Origin: Actinocatenispora thailandica
GTDB taxonomy: Bacteria > Actinomycetota > Actinomycetes > Mycobacteriales > Micromonosporaceae
Length of the DNA: 64,000 bases
Assembly: GCF_016865425.1 (NCBI RefSeq)
Contig: NZ_AP023355.1
Span: 3,222,198-3,286,197, forward strand
Direction of reading: 5' to 3'
In this document: positions 1 to 8,672 of the stretch, piece after piece
Numbering within the stretch: the stretch's first letter is position 1
How the letters are laid out: each line of letters starts with the position of its first letter
Position numbers and translations under genes: made by a program
The notes under the pieces: generated by a model
What the model was told of the DNA's origin: nothing
Databases searched by the model: none
The model's input: only the letters and a program-made list of their open reading frames with translations

Positions 1-1259
1 CGACAGACCGGATCGACGTGGTGCGCCGGGACGGCTCCCGGGCCAGCCTGCCGCTGGACGAGTCGGGCATGATCCCGCAGAAGCTCGGGGTGCCCCGCGA
101 CGAGGTCGCCTACGTCGATGTCACGCTCACCTCCGACCGGCTCGAAGACCTCACCGTGGTCGACACGCCCGGCCTGTCGTCGACCAACTCGTCGATCTCC
201 GACGAGGCCCGCCGGTTCCTGTTCAACGAGGCGCCGATCGACGACGACATCGACGACGACTCCGCCGGCGCGCTGTCCGGCGCCGAGGCGATCGTGTACG
301 TGTTCACCCAGTCGGTGCGCGAGGACGACCTGCAGGCGCTGAAGTCGTTCCAGTCGATGTCCTCGAAGCTGTCGAGCAACCCGATCAACTCGCTCGGCCT
401 GTTCAACAAGGTCGACAAGCTCTCCGGTACCGGCGACCCGTGGCCGGTGGCCGAGCCGCTGGCCAACCAGCAGGGCCAGGTGCTGCGCCGGGTGGTGTCC
501 GACGTGGTACCGGTGATCGGGCTGCTCGCCGAGACCACCGAGGCCGGCCGGCTGACCGCCGCGGACTGCGAGGCGCTGCGCACCATCGCGTCGATGTCCG
601 ACACCGAGCGACAGGTGCTGCTCGCCTCCGTCGACCTGTTCATCGCCCGCGACTGCGCGGTGTCCAAGGCGCAGCGGGAGCGGCTGCTGCGGCTGCTGGA
701 CATCTACGGCGTGTCGTTCGCGGTGGCCCAGTTCGTCGCGAACCCGAGACTTGCCACCGGCGAGCTGGTCAAGCAGCTGTTCCTGGCATCGGGCTTCCCG
801 CGGGCCCGCTCCACCCTGGAGCGGGCGTTTCGCTGGCGCACCGACGCGATCAAGGCCGGCTGGGCGCTGACCAGCCTGGAGAAGATCGCCGGGCACGCCG
901 AGCGCCCCGCCGACCGTGAGCTGCTGCGCGACGCCGTCGAGCGGGTGCTGCAGCAGCCCGAGTACCACCGGCTGCGGATGCTGGACGTCGCGCAGCAGGT
1001 CACCACCGGCTCGGTGGCGCTGCCCGAAGACATGGAGAACGAGCTGACCCGGCTGGCACTGTCCGACGATCCGCACTGGATTCTCGGCATGTCCGGCGCC
1101 ACCGTCGAGCAGCTCGCCAAGGCGGCGCTGGAGGCGGCGACGCGGTGGCGGGCGTTCGCGGTCGCCGGTGCCAGCCCCGCCCAGGCGCGGATCGCCCATG
1201 TCGTCCACCGCGGCTTCTTCCTGCTCTCCCAGCAGGTTCGAAAGAGTCAGCCCGCCTGA
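1..1259 (+). CDS. Dynamin-like GTPase, N-terminus cut by window edge
   Basis: The open frame runs in from the left edge (first full codon at base 3), so the P-loop is outside the window. What remains has the G3 motif DTPG (about 168-179) and the G4 motif NKVD (about 406-417), spaced as in large dynamin/IniA-type GTPases, followed by a long helical, mostly hydrophilic stalk-like region. Family role: nucleotide-driven assembly on membranes for remodelling or repair. It is followed 34 bp later by a GrpE-like membrane protein and then a second dynamin-like GTPase, the usual tandem-pair arrangement of bacterial dynamins (DynA/DynB, IniA/IniC). The specific substrate is unknown. The methionine at 18 is internal, not the true start. 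Confidence 0.8.
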   Translation, partial: TDRIDVVRRDGSRASLPLDESGMIPQKLGVPRDEVAYVDVTLTSDRLEDLTVVDTPGLSSTNSSISDEARRFLFNEAPIDDDIDDDSAGALSGAEAIVYVFTQSVREDDLQALKSFQSMSSKLSSNPINSLGLFNKVDKLSGTGDPWPVAEPLANQQGQVLRRVVSDVVPVIGLLAETTEAGRLTAADCEALRTIASMSDTERQVLLASVDLFIARDCAVSKAQRERLLRLLDIYGVSFAVAQFVANPRLATGELVKQLFLASGFPRARSTLERAFRWRTDAIKAGWALTSLEKIAGHAERPADRELLRDAVERVLQQPEYHRLRMLDVAQQVTTGSVALPEDMENELTRLALSDDPHWILGMSGATVEQLAKAALEAATRWRAFAVAGASPAQARIAHVVHRGFFLLSQQVRKSQPA

Positions 1260-1293
1260 GTCGCGCGATGCGCTTCGGATAAAGGAGCCCCCC

Positions 1294-1959
1294 ATGTCCT
1301 CGAGCAACCTCCGCGTCGTCGCCGCCGGTGTCGCCGCGATAGTCGCCGTACTCACCGGCATCGTCGGCGGCTGGGTCGGCGCCAAGACCGGGACCTGCAC
1401 CCTGCAGGTGCAGACCACCCCGGCCGACGGTGCCGCACCGGGTAGCTCCGACGGCCGCGGCGTGATCAGCCGCAGCGCCGGCTGCGAGTCGAGCTTCTCG
1501 GTGCAGACCGCCGCGGTCGGATTCGTCGGCGCCGGGCTGGCCGGCGGCGTCGCCGTCGCGCTGCTGTTCGCCGCCCGCCGCGACAACGACAAAGAGTCGA
1601 CGGTCACCTCGGCGCCGCCCGCCGCCGGCGCCGACCCCGGCCTCGCCCAGCGCGCCGAGCAGGCCGAGACCGAGCGCGGCAGCCTGATCCAGACCTGCGT
1701 GTACGTGCGGGATCGCGCCACCAGCAAGGCGATCGCCGACGTGCTGGGCCGGTCGCTGCAGGAGGTGGGTGTGACGACCGTGGCGCCGGTCGGCGCCCGG
1801 TTCGACCCGGCGCACCATGAGGCCGGCGGGGCCACCCCCACCACCGATTCGGCCCTCGCCGGCACCATCGCCGCGGTCGAGGTACCCGGCTACGTCGACC
1901 GCGGTGTCGTGCTACGCGCCCCCGTGGTCACCGTGTACAAGGAAGAGGGACGGCAGTGA
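1294..1959 (+). CDS. Membrane-anchored GrpE-like protein
   Basis: 221 aa. The start ATG is preceded by an AAAGGAG ribosome site. An N-terminal membrane segment (about residues 7-30), a short loop with two cysteines and a second hydrophobic segment (about 70-92) precede a soluble tail. The last ~80 residues resemble the C-terminal beta domain of GrpE: GV at the end of a helix, then ARFDPAHHEA, then GTIAAVEVPGY and VVLRAPVVTVY, matching the GrpE pattern FDP-HEA, G-V, GY, R-LR-A-V-V. GrpE is the nucleotide-exchange factor of Hsp70. The long N-terminal coiled coil of classical GrpE is mostly missing. Its stop overlaps the next GTPase start (GTGA), so translation is coupled. An Hsp70-like protein lies 3 kb away. 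The GrpE assignment is from motif reading only. Confidence 0.68.
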   Translation: MSSSNLRVVAAGVAAIVAVLTGIVGGWVGAKTGTCTLQVQTTPADGAAPGSSDGRGVISRSAGCESSFSVQTAAVGFVGAGLAGGVAVALLFAARRDNDKESTVTSAPPAAGADPGLAQRAEQAETERGSLIQTCVYVRDRATSKAIADVLGRSLQEVGVTTVAPVGARFDPAHHEAGGATPTTDSALAGTIAAVEVPGYVDRGVVLRAPVVTVYKEEGRQ

Positions 1960-3833
1960 GCGCACCGGCCAAGACCAACCAGGCCTCGAACACCGCCGCT
2001 CTGGAGAAGCTGCTGCGCGGCGCGGTCGACGCGGGCCTCGCACACCTGCGCCGTATCGACCCGGACGCCGCGTCCGACCTCGACGTGCTCCGCCGTCGCG
2101 AGCAGACCGTGCCGAGCATCGTGGTGGTCGGCGAGACCAAGCGGGGCAAGAGTTCGCTGACCAACGCACTGATCGGGGTACCGAACCTGTCCCCGGTCGA
2201 CGCCGCCGTCGCCACCAGCTCGTACCTGGAGTTCGTGCACGGGCCGCAGCCGGCCGCGCAGGCGTACATCCCGGGGCGGGAGGACCCGATCCCGGTGCGC
2301 ATCGAGGACATCCGCGACTACGGCACCGTGCTCGGCCGGCTGCCCGAGGGGGTCCGGCCGCCACGCCGGCTGGAGATCTTCCACCCGGCGCCGATGCTGC
2401 AGTACGCCTCGCTGCTGGACACCCCCGGTGTCGGTGGGCTCGACTCGCTGCACGCCGAGGTCGCCCTCGACGCGGTGGAGCGGGCCACCGCGCTGCTGTT
2501 CGTGGTCGACGCGTCCGCGCCGTTCTCCCAGCCGGAACTGAACTTCCTGATCGAGGCCAGCAAGCGGGTCAACATGGTGCTGTTCGCGCTGACCAAGGTC
2601 GACGCGTACCCGGGGTGGCGGACCATCCTGGACGACGACCGGTCGCTGCTGCGCGCGCACGCGCCGCGGTTCGCCTCCGCGCCGTTCTTCCCGGTCTCGT
2701 CCCGGCTGGCCGAACTGGCGCTGCAGATGCCCGCCGACGCCGCCGCCGAGATCGTCAAGGAGTCGCGGGTCGCCGAACTGCAGCACGGGCTGATCGGGCT
2801 GGCCGCCAAGGGCACCGCGCTCAAGACGGCCAACACGCTGCGCGCGGTGCGTACCGAGTTCGTCCGGCTGGACCTGAGTGTCGGTGACCGGATGAAGTCG
2901 GCCGACCCGGACCCGGCGCTGCTGGAGCGGCTCAAGGAGGAACGCGGCAAGGTCAACTCGCGCAAGCGGTCGGAGACCAAGCAGTGGTCGCTGGCGCTCA
3001 ACACCGAGACCCAGCGGGCCCGGGTCGACGCCCAGTCCCGGCTGCGCAAGTACATCACCCAGCTGCAGGACGACTTCGGCAAGACCATCGAGAAGGGCTC
3101 CGGCGGCGACATCAAGAAGCTGCCGTACGAGGTGGACCGCGCGCTGTACGCGGTGTCGATCCGACTGTCGGCCGACCTGGAGCACCGGTTCCGGGTCATC
3201 GGGCAGCGCATCCTGGCCAGCGTGTTCAGCCCGCAGGAGCTCAACTACGTGCTGCGCCGGCTCAACGCCAAGCTGCGCACCGCGATGACCGCCAAGCCAC
3301 AGAAGGAGGGCTCCGGCGACCAGTCGCTCGTGGTGATGTCGGCCTTCAGCACCGGCCGCGGGCTGTACTCGCTGGCCAGCGCCGGCGGCGCGACTCTCGG
3401 CGCGTCCGCCCTGGCCGGCGGCATCGTGGTGCCGGTCGTCGGGGTCGGGATCGGCCTCGCCGCCGGCGCGTTCATGATGTGGCGGCGCAAGGTGCAGGCC
3501 AACCGGTCGCAGGCCAAGGTGTGGCTGCGGGAGGTGCTCGGCGAGTCCCGGGCGGCACTGTCCGACGAGATCGCGACCCGATTCACCGACTTGCAGTACG
3601 CCCTGACACTGGCGTTGGACGAGGCGATCGAGCGGCGGCTCAAGCAGCTCGACGGGCAGATCGCCGAGATCGACAAGACGATGGTCGAGGACAAGAACAG
3701 CCGGCAGAAGAAGCGTGCCGACCTGCAGAAGGAGCGCGAGCAGCTGCGGGCCCGGATCAAACAACTCGACGAGGTGCTGATCAAGGCGCGCGGCATCGCG
3801 CCGGCGGCCCCGTCGGACACGCAGGGGGGATAG
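1956..3833 (+). CDS. Dynamin-like GTPase with C-terminal membrane hairpin
   Basis: 625 aa, GTG start inside the stop of the preceding gene. G1 P-loop GETKRGKSS near residue 60, G3 DTPGVGG near 155, G4 TKVD near 210. A helical stalk follows, then a hydrophobic hairpin near residues 465-515 (two Gly/Ala/Val-rich stretches ending in MMWRRK), which fits a membrane paddle, then a charged coiled coil to the C-terminus rich in Lys, Glu and Arg. It is probably the membrane-binding partner of the upstream GTPase, forming a hetero-pair like DynA/DynB or IniA/IniC. The coupled start suggests fixed stoichiometry with the GrpE-like protein. Dynamin-like assignment is firm; cellular role unknown. Confidence 0.85.
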   Translation: MSAPAKTNQASNTAALEKLLRGAVDAGLAHLRRIDPDAASDLDVLRRREQTVPSIVVVGETKRGKSSLTNALIGVPNLSPVDAAVATSSYLEFVHGPQPAAQAYIPGREDPIPVRIEDIRDYGTVLGRLPEGVRPPRRLEIFHPAPMLQYASLLDTPGVGGLDSLHAEVALDAVERATALLFVVDASAPFSQPELNFLIEASKRVNMVLFALTKVDAYPGWRTILDDDRSLLRAHAPRFASAPFFPVSSRLAELALQMPADAAAEIVKESRVAELQHGLIGLAAKGTALKTANTLRAVRTEFVRLDLSVGDRMKSADPDPALLERLKEERGKVNSRKRSETKQWSLALNTETQRARVDAQSRLRKYITQLQDDFGKTIEKGSGGDIKKLPYEVDRALYAVSIRLSADLEHRFRVIGQRILASVFSPQELNYVLRRLNAKLRTAMTAKPQKEGSGDQSLVVMSAFSTGRGLYSLASAGGATLGASALAGGIVVPVVGVGIGLAAGAFMMWRRKVQANRSQAKVWLREVLGESRAALSDEIATRFTDLQYALTLALDEAIERRLKQLDGQIAEIDKTMVEDKNSRQKKRADLQKEREQLRARIKQLDEVLIKARGIAPAAPSDTQGG

Positions 3834-3839
3834 TCGGCC

Positions 3840-4529
3840 ATGGACGAGCACGGCGGGCCGATCTTCGGCGACCACGACAGCGGCGCCGACGACGGGTACG
3901 GGACCGACCACACCGACTCCGGTGACCCGGTCACCGGCGGGTTGGACGGCGACGAGCTGGCTGAGCACGGGCTGGGCGACCACGGGTACGGCGACGAGCA
4001 CCTCGACGTCGACCAGCACGACCAGGATCTCGATCCCGACACCGGGTCGCACGACGGGGCCGGCGACGGTCTCGGGCTGGAGTACGGCGAGCTGTCCGAC
4101 GACGACGGCCGCGGCGAGCCGACGGACGTGCCCGGCACCGACCCGTTCAGCGACGTGGACGAGGACGACCAGCAGGCGCCGGACCTCGACCCCGACCCGG
4201 TGCCCGGTACCGACCCGGACCTCGACCTGGTGGGCGACGATCCGGCCTGGGCGGCCGAGGACGTGTTCCCGCCGCAGCTGGAGATCGGTGAGCCGCCGGA
4301 GCCGGTGGACGGCTTCCCGTGGAGCGATCCCGCCGTGCTCGGCGAGCAGCACGACCTGTCGGTGCAGAGCCCGTCCGATCCGGGGGCGCAGCCGGCCGGC
4401 TCGGCCGCCGACCTGTTCGACTACGACGGTCGGTCGGTGCCCGACGGTGTCGACCCGTGGCAGGCACTGGCAGGCTCGGACGACCCCGCCACCAGCTCGC
4501 TCGCCCGCTTCTGGGCCCCGGGCGGCTGA
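3840..4529 (+). CDS. Highly acidic, disordered protein of the dynamin locus
   Basis: 229 aa, starting 6 bp after the GTPase stop and so almost certainly in the same operon. The composition is extreme: Asp, Gly, Glu and Pro dominate, lysine is essentially absent, and there is no predicted membrane segment. Irregular short repeats of the GDHGYGDEH and DLDPDP type fill the first 140 residues. Only the end (about 200-229, with DPWQAL and LARFWAPGG) looks ordered, like a short docking motif. I do not recognise a family. It could be a charged linker or adaptor for the GTPases or chaperone, or a polyanionic regulator; both are speculation. It is not a J-protein: no HPD motif is visible. Confidence 0.7.
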   Translation: MDEHGGPIFGDHDSGADDGYGTDHTDSGDPVTGGLDGDELAEHGLGDHGYGDEHLDVDQHDQDLDPDTGSHDGAGDGLGLEYGELSDDDGRGEPTDVPGTDPFSDVDEDDQQAPDLDPDPVPGTDPDLDLVGDDPAWAAEDVFPPQLEIGEPPEPVDGFPWSDPAVLGEQHDLSVQSPSDPGAQPAGSAADLFDYDGRSVPDGVDPWQALAGSDDPATSSLARFWAPGG

Positions 4530-4690
4530 CCCGCGGCGCCGGGCCACCGAGTCCGCCCCGCGCCGGGCCCCTGTTTCCGGTGCCGGACCATCCCATCCCT
4601 GGCCCGGCACCGAGCCACCGTGGCTGGCACCAGCGACGATCGCTGCTGCCAGGCACGGTCGGTTGCCGGTGCCGGCATGGTCGTTCAGCC

Positions 4691-4722
4691 CAGGTCGTTC
4701 ACGACCCGTCGCGAACGACCTG
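4691..4722. terminator. Hairpin between convergent genes
   Basis: A perfect 10-bp inverted repeat (CAGGTCGTTC / GAACGACCTG) with a 12-nt loop lies between the stop of the acidic-protein gene and the stop of the Hsp70-like gene that faces it. It is symmetrical and so could end transcription from both sides. No T-tract follows, as is common in GC-rich actinomycetes. The rest of 4530-4790 shows nothing else that I can interpret. Confidence 0.55.
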
Positions 4723-4790
4723 CGGCTGTCACTACTCCGCCTGGGCGCGGTCGACTGGCGTGGACCGCGCCGGTGTGCCGACCCGGCGGG

Positions 4791-6239
4791 TCAGCGAGCC
4801 ACCGCGTAGACCAGCAGGCCCACGAACGCCAGCACCAGCACGACCGCCACCACCAGGGTGCCGACCACTGCCGGCTCCTGGTACCAGTTGCGCCCCGAGC
4901 CGTCCTCGGCGGCTGCGGTGGCGGCGGGCGGCGCCGCGGCCATCGGCCGCTGCGGCGCCGCCATCGGGGCGGCGGTGGGCCGCATCGGCGCCTGCTGCAC
5001 CGGCGGGCGCGGGCCGGCCTGCTGTACCGGCGGGCGCGGCGCCGGGGTCGGCGCCGGACGCGGCGGGCTCGGGATCACCGGCCGGGCCGGGGGCCGGTTG
5101 CCGGCCGGGGCCGGCCGGACCGGCGGCCGGTGCTGCGGCTGTACCGGCCGCGGCGGGATCGCCGGACGCTGGTTGGGCGGCCCGCCCACCGCGAGCGAAC
5201 CCTCCACCACGACGGTCTCCGGCTGCTCCAGCGCGGTCGGCGCCACCCCGAGGGTGGTGTGCACGAGGTGCCCGGCCAGCGGGATCCGGCTGGACCCGCC
5301 GACCAGGAAGATGCCGACCAGGTCGCGGGGCGTCAGCCGGGCCTCGGAGATGGTGCGCTGCAGGCACTCCACCGTCCGCTCCAGGTGCGGGCGGATCAGC
5401 GACTCCAGCTCCTCGCGGGTGACGTGCGCGTCCACCTCCAGCGCCGGCAGGTGGATGTCCGAGCTGGAGGTACGCGACAGCATCTCCTTCGCGCCGCGCA
5501 CGTCCTCGTACAGCATGCGGCGGTAGCGGCGGTCACCGGACTCACGGGGGTTGATCAACCGCGCCCACAGCTCCGGGTGCGACTGCGAGTACGTCTTGCC
5601 GAGGTGCTCGATGATGGCGTGGTCGAAGTCGAGACCGCCGACGTCGGGCAGGCCTTCCTCGGCGAGCACCTCGAAACCCGACTGGGTGCGGCGCACCACG
5701 GTGGCGTCGAAGGTTCCGCCACCCAGGTCGTAGATGGCCAGCGATCGGCCCACCGGCACCGCGGTGCCCAGCACGGCGGTGAAGTAGGACGCGGCGCCGA
5801 CCGGCTCGGCGATCAGCTGCGGCCGGGGCAGCCCGGCCAGCCGGGCACCCTCCACCAGCAGGCTGCGCCGCCGCTCACCCCACCGGGCCGGGTGGGTCAT
5901 GCGCAACTGCTCGGGCATCCCACCGATCTGCCGGCGGGCCTCGGTGATCACCTGCTCCAGCACGTACGCGATCACCCGCGGCACCGGGATCTCCTGGTCG
6001 CCCAGGAACACGGTGCCGTCGTCGATGCGGCGCTTCGGGTTCGGTTCGAACCGGGTGGGGTCGACCCGGGCGTTACGCTCCGCGTCCCGCCCCACCAGCA
6101 TCCGGCCATCGGGGGCCAGATAGACCGAGGAAGGCAGCAGCGGTGACCCGTCGAACAACAGTGGCCGAACCCGCCCATCGGGCATTCGGAGCATGGCCAC
6201 TGTGTTCGACGTGCCGAAGTCGATTCCGAGCACGCGCAT
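4791..6239 (-). CDS. Hsp70-like ATPase with proline-rich linker and C-terminal membrane anchor
   Basis: 482 aa; ATG with an AGGAGG site just upstream. The N-terminal ~345 residues form an ASKHA ATPase domain: phosphate-1 motif GIDFGTSNT at residue 4, phosphate-2 motif DLGGGTFD near 170, adenosine motif VGGSSRIP near 308. In place of the Hsp70 substrate-binding domain there is a ~110-residue Pro/Ala/Arg-rich linker with PPVQQA-type repeats, then one hydrophobic segment (about 455-480) at the extreme C-terminus, so the ATPase should hang in the cytoplasm from the membrane. It lacks the beta-sandwich and lid of DnaK. It converges on the GrpE-like/dynamin operon, suggesting a dedicated membrane chaperone system. 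The ATPase fold is certain; client and partners are inference. Confidence 0.85.
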   Translation of the reverse strand: MRVLGIDFGTSNTVAMLRMPDGRVRPLLFDGSPLLPSSVYLAPDGRMLVGRDAERNARVDPTRFEPNPKRRIDDGTVFLGDQEIPVPRVIAYVLEQVITEARRQIGGMPEQLRMTHPARWGERRRSLLVEGARLAGLPRPQLIAEPVGAASYFTAVLGTAVPVGRSLAIYDLGGGTFDATVVRRTQSGFEVLAEEGLPDVGGLDFDHAIIEHLGKTYSQSHPELWARLINPRESGDRRYRRMLYEDVRGAKEMLSRTSSSDIHLPALEVDAHVTREELESLIRPHLERTVECLQRTISEARLTPRDLVGIFLVGGSSRIPLAGHLVHTTLGVAPTALEQPETVVVEGSLAVGGPPNQRPAIPPRPVQPQHRPPVRPAPAGNRPPARPVIPSPPRPAPTPAPRPPVQQAGPRPPVQQAPMRPTAAPMAAPQRPMAAAPPAATAAAEDGSGRNWYQEPAVVGTLVVAVVLVLAFVGLLVYAVAR

Positions 6240-6345
6240 ACAAGATCTCCCTCCTCGCCGGACACGATACTGCCCGGGTGCCCGTGCCCGGTGTGCCGGC
6301 GGGGCGGGTCGACAAACGAGGGTGTCGGGCAGGGATACTCGGCGG

Positions 6346-7143
6346 GTGAACAGCCAGCAGGAGCCCACCACCCACAGCGGCCGGTATCCGTACCTGGACG
6401 CACCGTTGCCGTTGGCGTTCGCGCACCGCGGCGGCGCGGCGGACGGTGACGAGAACACCGTCGCGGCGTTCCAGCGCTCCGCCGACCTCGGCTACCGGTA
6501 CGTCGAGACCGACGTGCGGGCCACCGCCGACGGCGTACCGGTGATCTTCCACGACGCCGACCTGACCCGCCTGGCCGGGCGCAACGTGGCGCTGGAGACG
6601 CTGCGGTTCGCCGACCTGGCGACGATCCGGGTCGGCGGCGAGCAGGCCGTACCGAAGCTGGTGGACGTGCTCGACGCGTGGCCGAAGCTGCGGTTCAACC
6701 TGGACGTGAAGTCGTGGCCGGCGGTGCGGCCGCTGGTCGAGGCGATCCGGGCGACCGGTGCGGTGGAGCGGGTGCTGGTCGCGTCGTTCTCCGACCGGCG
6801 GCTCGCCGCGGTGCGCCGCGAGCTGGGCCCACGGCTGGCGACCTCGCTCGGCCCGGCCGCCCTCGCCCGGCTGCGCGCGGTGTCGGTCGCCGGGCACAGC
6901 ATGCTGGGGCTCACCCCGGGGGTGCCGGCCGCGCAGGTGCCGGTACGGCTGGGACCGCTGCGGGTGGTCGACCGGCGCTTCGTGGCCTACGCGCACCGGC
7001 TGGGCGTGCAGGTGCACGTGTGGACCATCGACGAGCCGGCCGAGATGCACCGGCTGCTGGACCTCGGTGTGGACGGGATCATGACCGATCGGATCGACGT
7101 GCTGCGGGAAGTGTTACTCGCTCGTGGCCAATGGGACGCCTGA
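6346..7143 (+). CDS. Glycerophosphodiester phosphodiesterase
   Basis: 265 aa, about the normal length for the family. It has the TIM-barrel GDPD signature: AHRGG near residue 27, ENT with the metal-binding Glu near 38, ETDVRATADG and then the catalytic HDADLTR near 68, and the closing motif VWTID / GVDGIMTDR. It should hydrolyse glycerophosphodiesters to glycerol-3-phosphate and an alcohol. No signal peptide is seen, so it is probably cytoplasmic. The GTG start at 6346 lies only 5 nt after a GATACT box with no Shine-Dalgarno, consistent with a leaderless message. It diverges from the Hsp70-like gene across ~106 bp. Confidence 0.88.
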   Translation: MNSQQEPTTHSGRYPYLDAPLPLAFAHRGGAADGDENTVAAFQRSADLGYRYVETDVRATADGVPVIFHDADLTRLAGRNVALETLRFADLATIRVGGEQAVPKLVDVLDAWPKLRFNLDVKSWPAVRPLVEAIRATGAVERVLVASFSDRRLAAVRRELGPRLATSLGPAALARLRAVSVAGHSMLGLTPGVPAAQVPVRLGPLRVVDRRFVAYAHRLGVQVHVWTIDEPAEMHRLLDLGVDGIMTDRIDVLREVLLARGQWDA

Positions 7144-7270
7144 CGGCTTGACGGCACCCGCATGATCGTCTCGGAGGCTGTCGGGGCCCGGCACGACCGA
7201 TGATGTGATCCCGCACAGCCGCTCGGGTCCGCGAGCGACCGGAGCAGGCCGACGGCAGGAGACGGCGAGC

Positions 7271-8623
7271 ATGAGCACCACCGCACCGGCGGACGAGCTG
7301 ACCAGCAGCCGCCGCGAGCGCGTCGGCTGGTACTTCTACGACTGGGCCAACTCGGCGTTCGCCACCACGGTGATCACCGTGTTCCTCGGCCCGTTCCTGA
7401 CCCAGGTCGCGAAGCAGGCGGCCGGCTGCGGTTCGGGCAGTTGCACCGGCGTCCGGCTGCACCCGTTGGGCATCCCGGTCGCGCCCGGCGCTTTCTACGC
7501 CTACCTGGTGTCGCTGTCGGTGATCCTGACCGTGGTGGTGCTGCCGATCGTCGGTGCGGTCGCCGACCGGTCGGCACGCAAGAAGCGACTGCTCGCCGTG
7601 TTCGCCTACCTCGGTGCGGCGGCGACCGTCGGGATGGTGGCGGTCGGCGGCGGCCGGTACCTGCTGGGCGGGGCGCTGTTCCTGGTCGCGAACATCAGCC
7701 TGGGCGCCAGCGTGGTGGTGTACAACTCGTTCCTGCCGCAACTGGCCGGCGCCGACAAGCGGGACTCGATCTCGTCGATCGGGTGGGCGATCGGCTACCT
7801 GGGTGGCGGGCTGCTGCTGGCCGGCAACCTGGTGGCGGTGTTCGCCTTCGGTACCAACCTGACCGTGGCCCGCTGGTGCATCGTGTCGGCCGGGCTGTGG
7901 TGGGCGGCGTTCACCACGGTGCCGGTGCTGCTGCTGCGGGAGCGACCCGGTACCGCGCACACCGCACGCTCCGGCGGGCTGCTCGACGGGTTCCGGCAGC
8001 TGGGGCACACCCTGGCCGGGCTGCGGGCGTACCCGTTGACGTTGTTCTTCTGGGTGGCGTACCTGATCTACAACGACGGCATCCAGACGGTGCTGAGCCA
8101 GGCGAGTGTGTTCGCCACCGAGGAGCTGAAGCTCGGTACCGACACGCTGACCGCGACGATCCTGGTCATCCAGTTCCTCGCGTTCGGCGGAGCGCTGCTG
8201 CTGGGGTGGCTGGCCAAGCTGATCGGCGCCTGGAAGTCGGTGCTGCTGTCGCTGGTGCTGTGGGTGGTGGTGGTCGGCTGCGCCTACTTCGTCCCGGCGC
8301 ACAACGTGCTGCTGTTCGTGGCACTGGGTTCGGGAATCGGGCTGGTGATGGGCGGCAGCCAGGCGCTGTCTCGCTCGCTGTACTCGCAGCTGGTGCCCGC
8401 CGGGCGGGAGGCGGAGTACTTCGGGCTCTACGAGATCGGCGACAAGGGCACCAGCTGGCTGGGGCCGCTGCTGTTCGGACTGGTGTTCCAGCTGACCGGC
8501 AGCTACCGGCTGGGCGTGGTGTCGCTGCTGGTGTTCTTCGTGGCCGGGCTGATCGCGCTGGCGCTGGTGCCGATGCGCCGGGCCATCACCGCGGCCGGTA
8601 ACACCCCGCCCCGGCTGCTCTGA
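7271..8623 (+). CDS. UMF1/Atg22-family major facilitator transporter
   Basis: 450 aa from an ATG preceded by CAGGAG. The N-terminal motif WYFYDWANSAFATTV is typical of the UMF1 (Atg22-like) branch of the major facilitator superfamily. About twelve hydrophobic segments are visible, with the cytoplasmic loop motif DRSARKKRLL between segments 2 and 3 and a longer central loop after segment 6. Vacuolar Atg22 proteins export amino acids; bacterial members are mostly uncharacterised, so the substrate cannot be assigned. The GDPD gene upstream is in the same direction with a ~127-bp gap, so co-transcription is uncertain. Confidence 0.85.
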   Translation: MSTTAPADELTSSRRERVGWYFYDWANSAFATTVITVFLGPFLTQVAKQAAGCGSGSCTGVRLHPLGIPVAPGAFYAYLVSLSVILTVVVLPIVGAVADRSARKKRLLAVFAYLGAAATVGMVAVGGGRYLLGGALFLVANISLGASVVVYNSFLPQLAGADKRDSISSIGWAIGYLGGGLLLAGNLVAVFAFGTNLTVARWCIVSAGLWWAAFTTVPVLLLRERPGTAHTARSGGLLDGFRQLGHTLAGLRAYPLTLFFWVAYLIYNDGIQTVLSQASVFATEELKLGTDTLTATILVIQFLAFGGALLLGWLAKLIGAWKSVLLSLVLWVVVVGCAYFVPAHNVLLFVALGSGIGLVMGGSQALSRSLYSQLVPAGREAEYFGLYEIGDKGTSWLGPLLFGLVFQLTGSYRLGVVSLLVFFVAGLIALALVPMRRAITAAGNTPPRLL

Positions 8624-8672
8624 CCGACGGTCGCTCCGGCGCGCGGGAGCGGTCCCGCTAAGGTTGCGGCTC

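Noticed and set aside
1890-4610. 906-codon open frame on the minus strand across the GrpE-like, dynamin and acidic-protein genes
   Set aside because: It is the antisense shadow of strongly GC3-biased genes: Arg/Gly/Val/His-rich low-information protein, no motif, and covers three well-supported genes.
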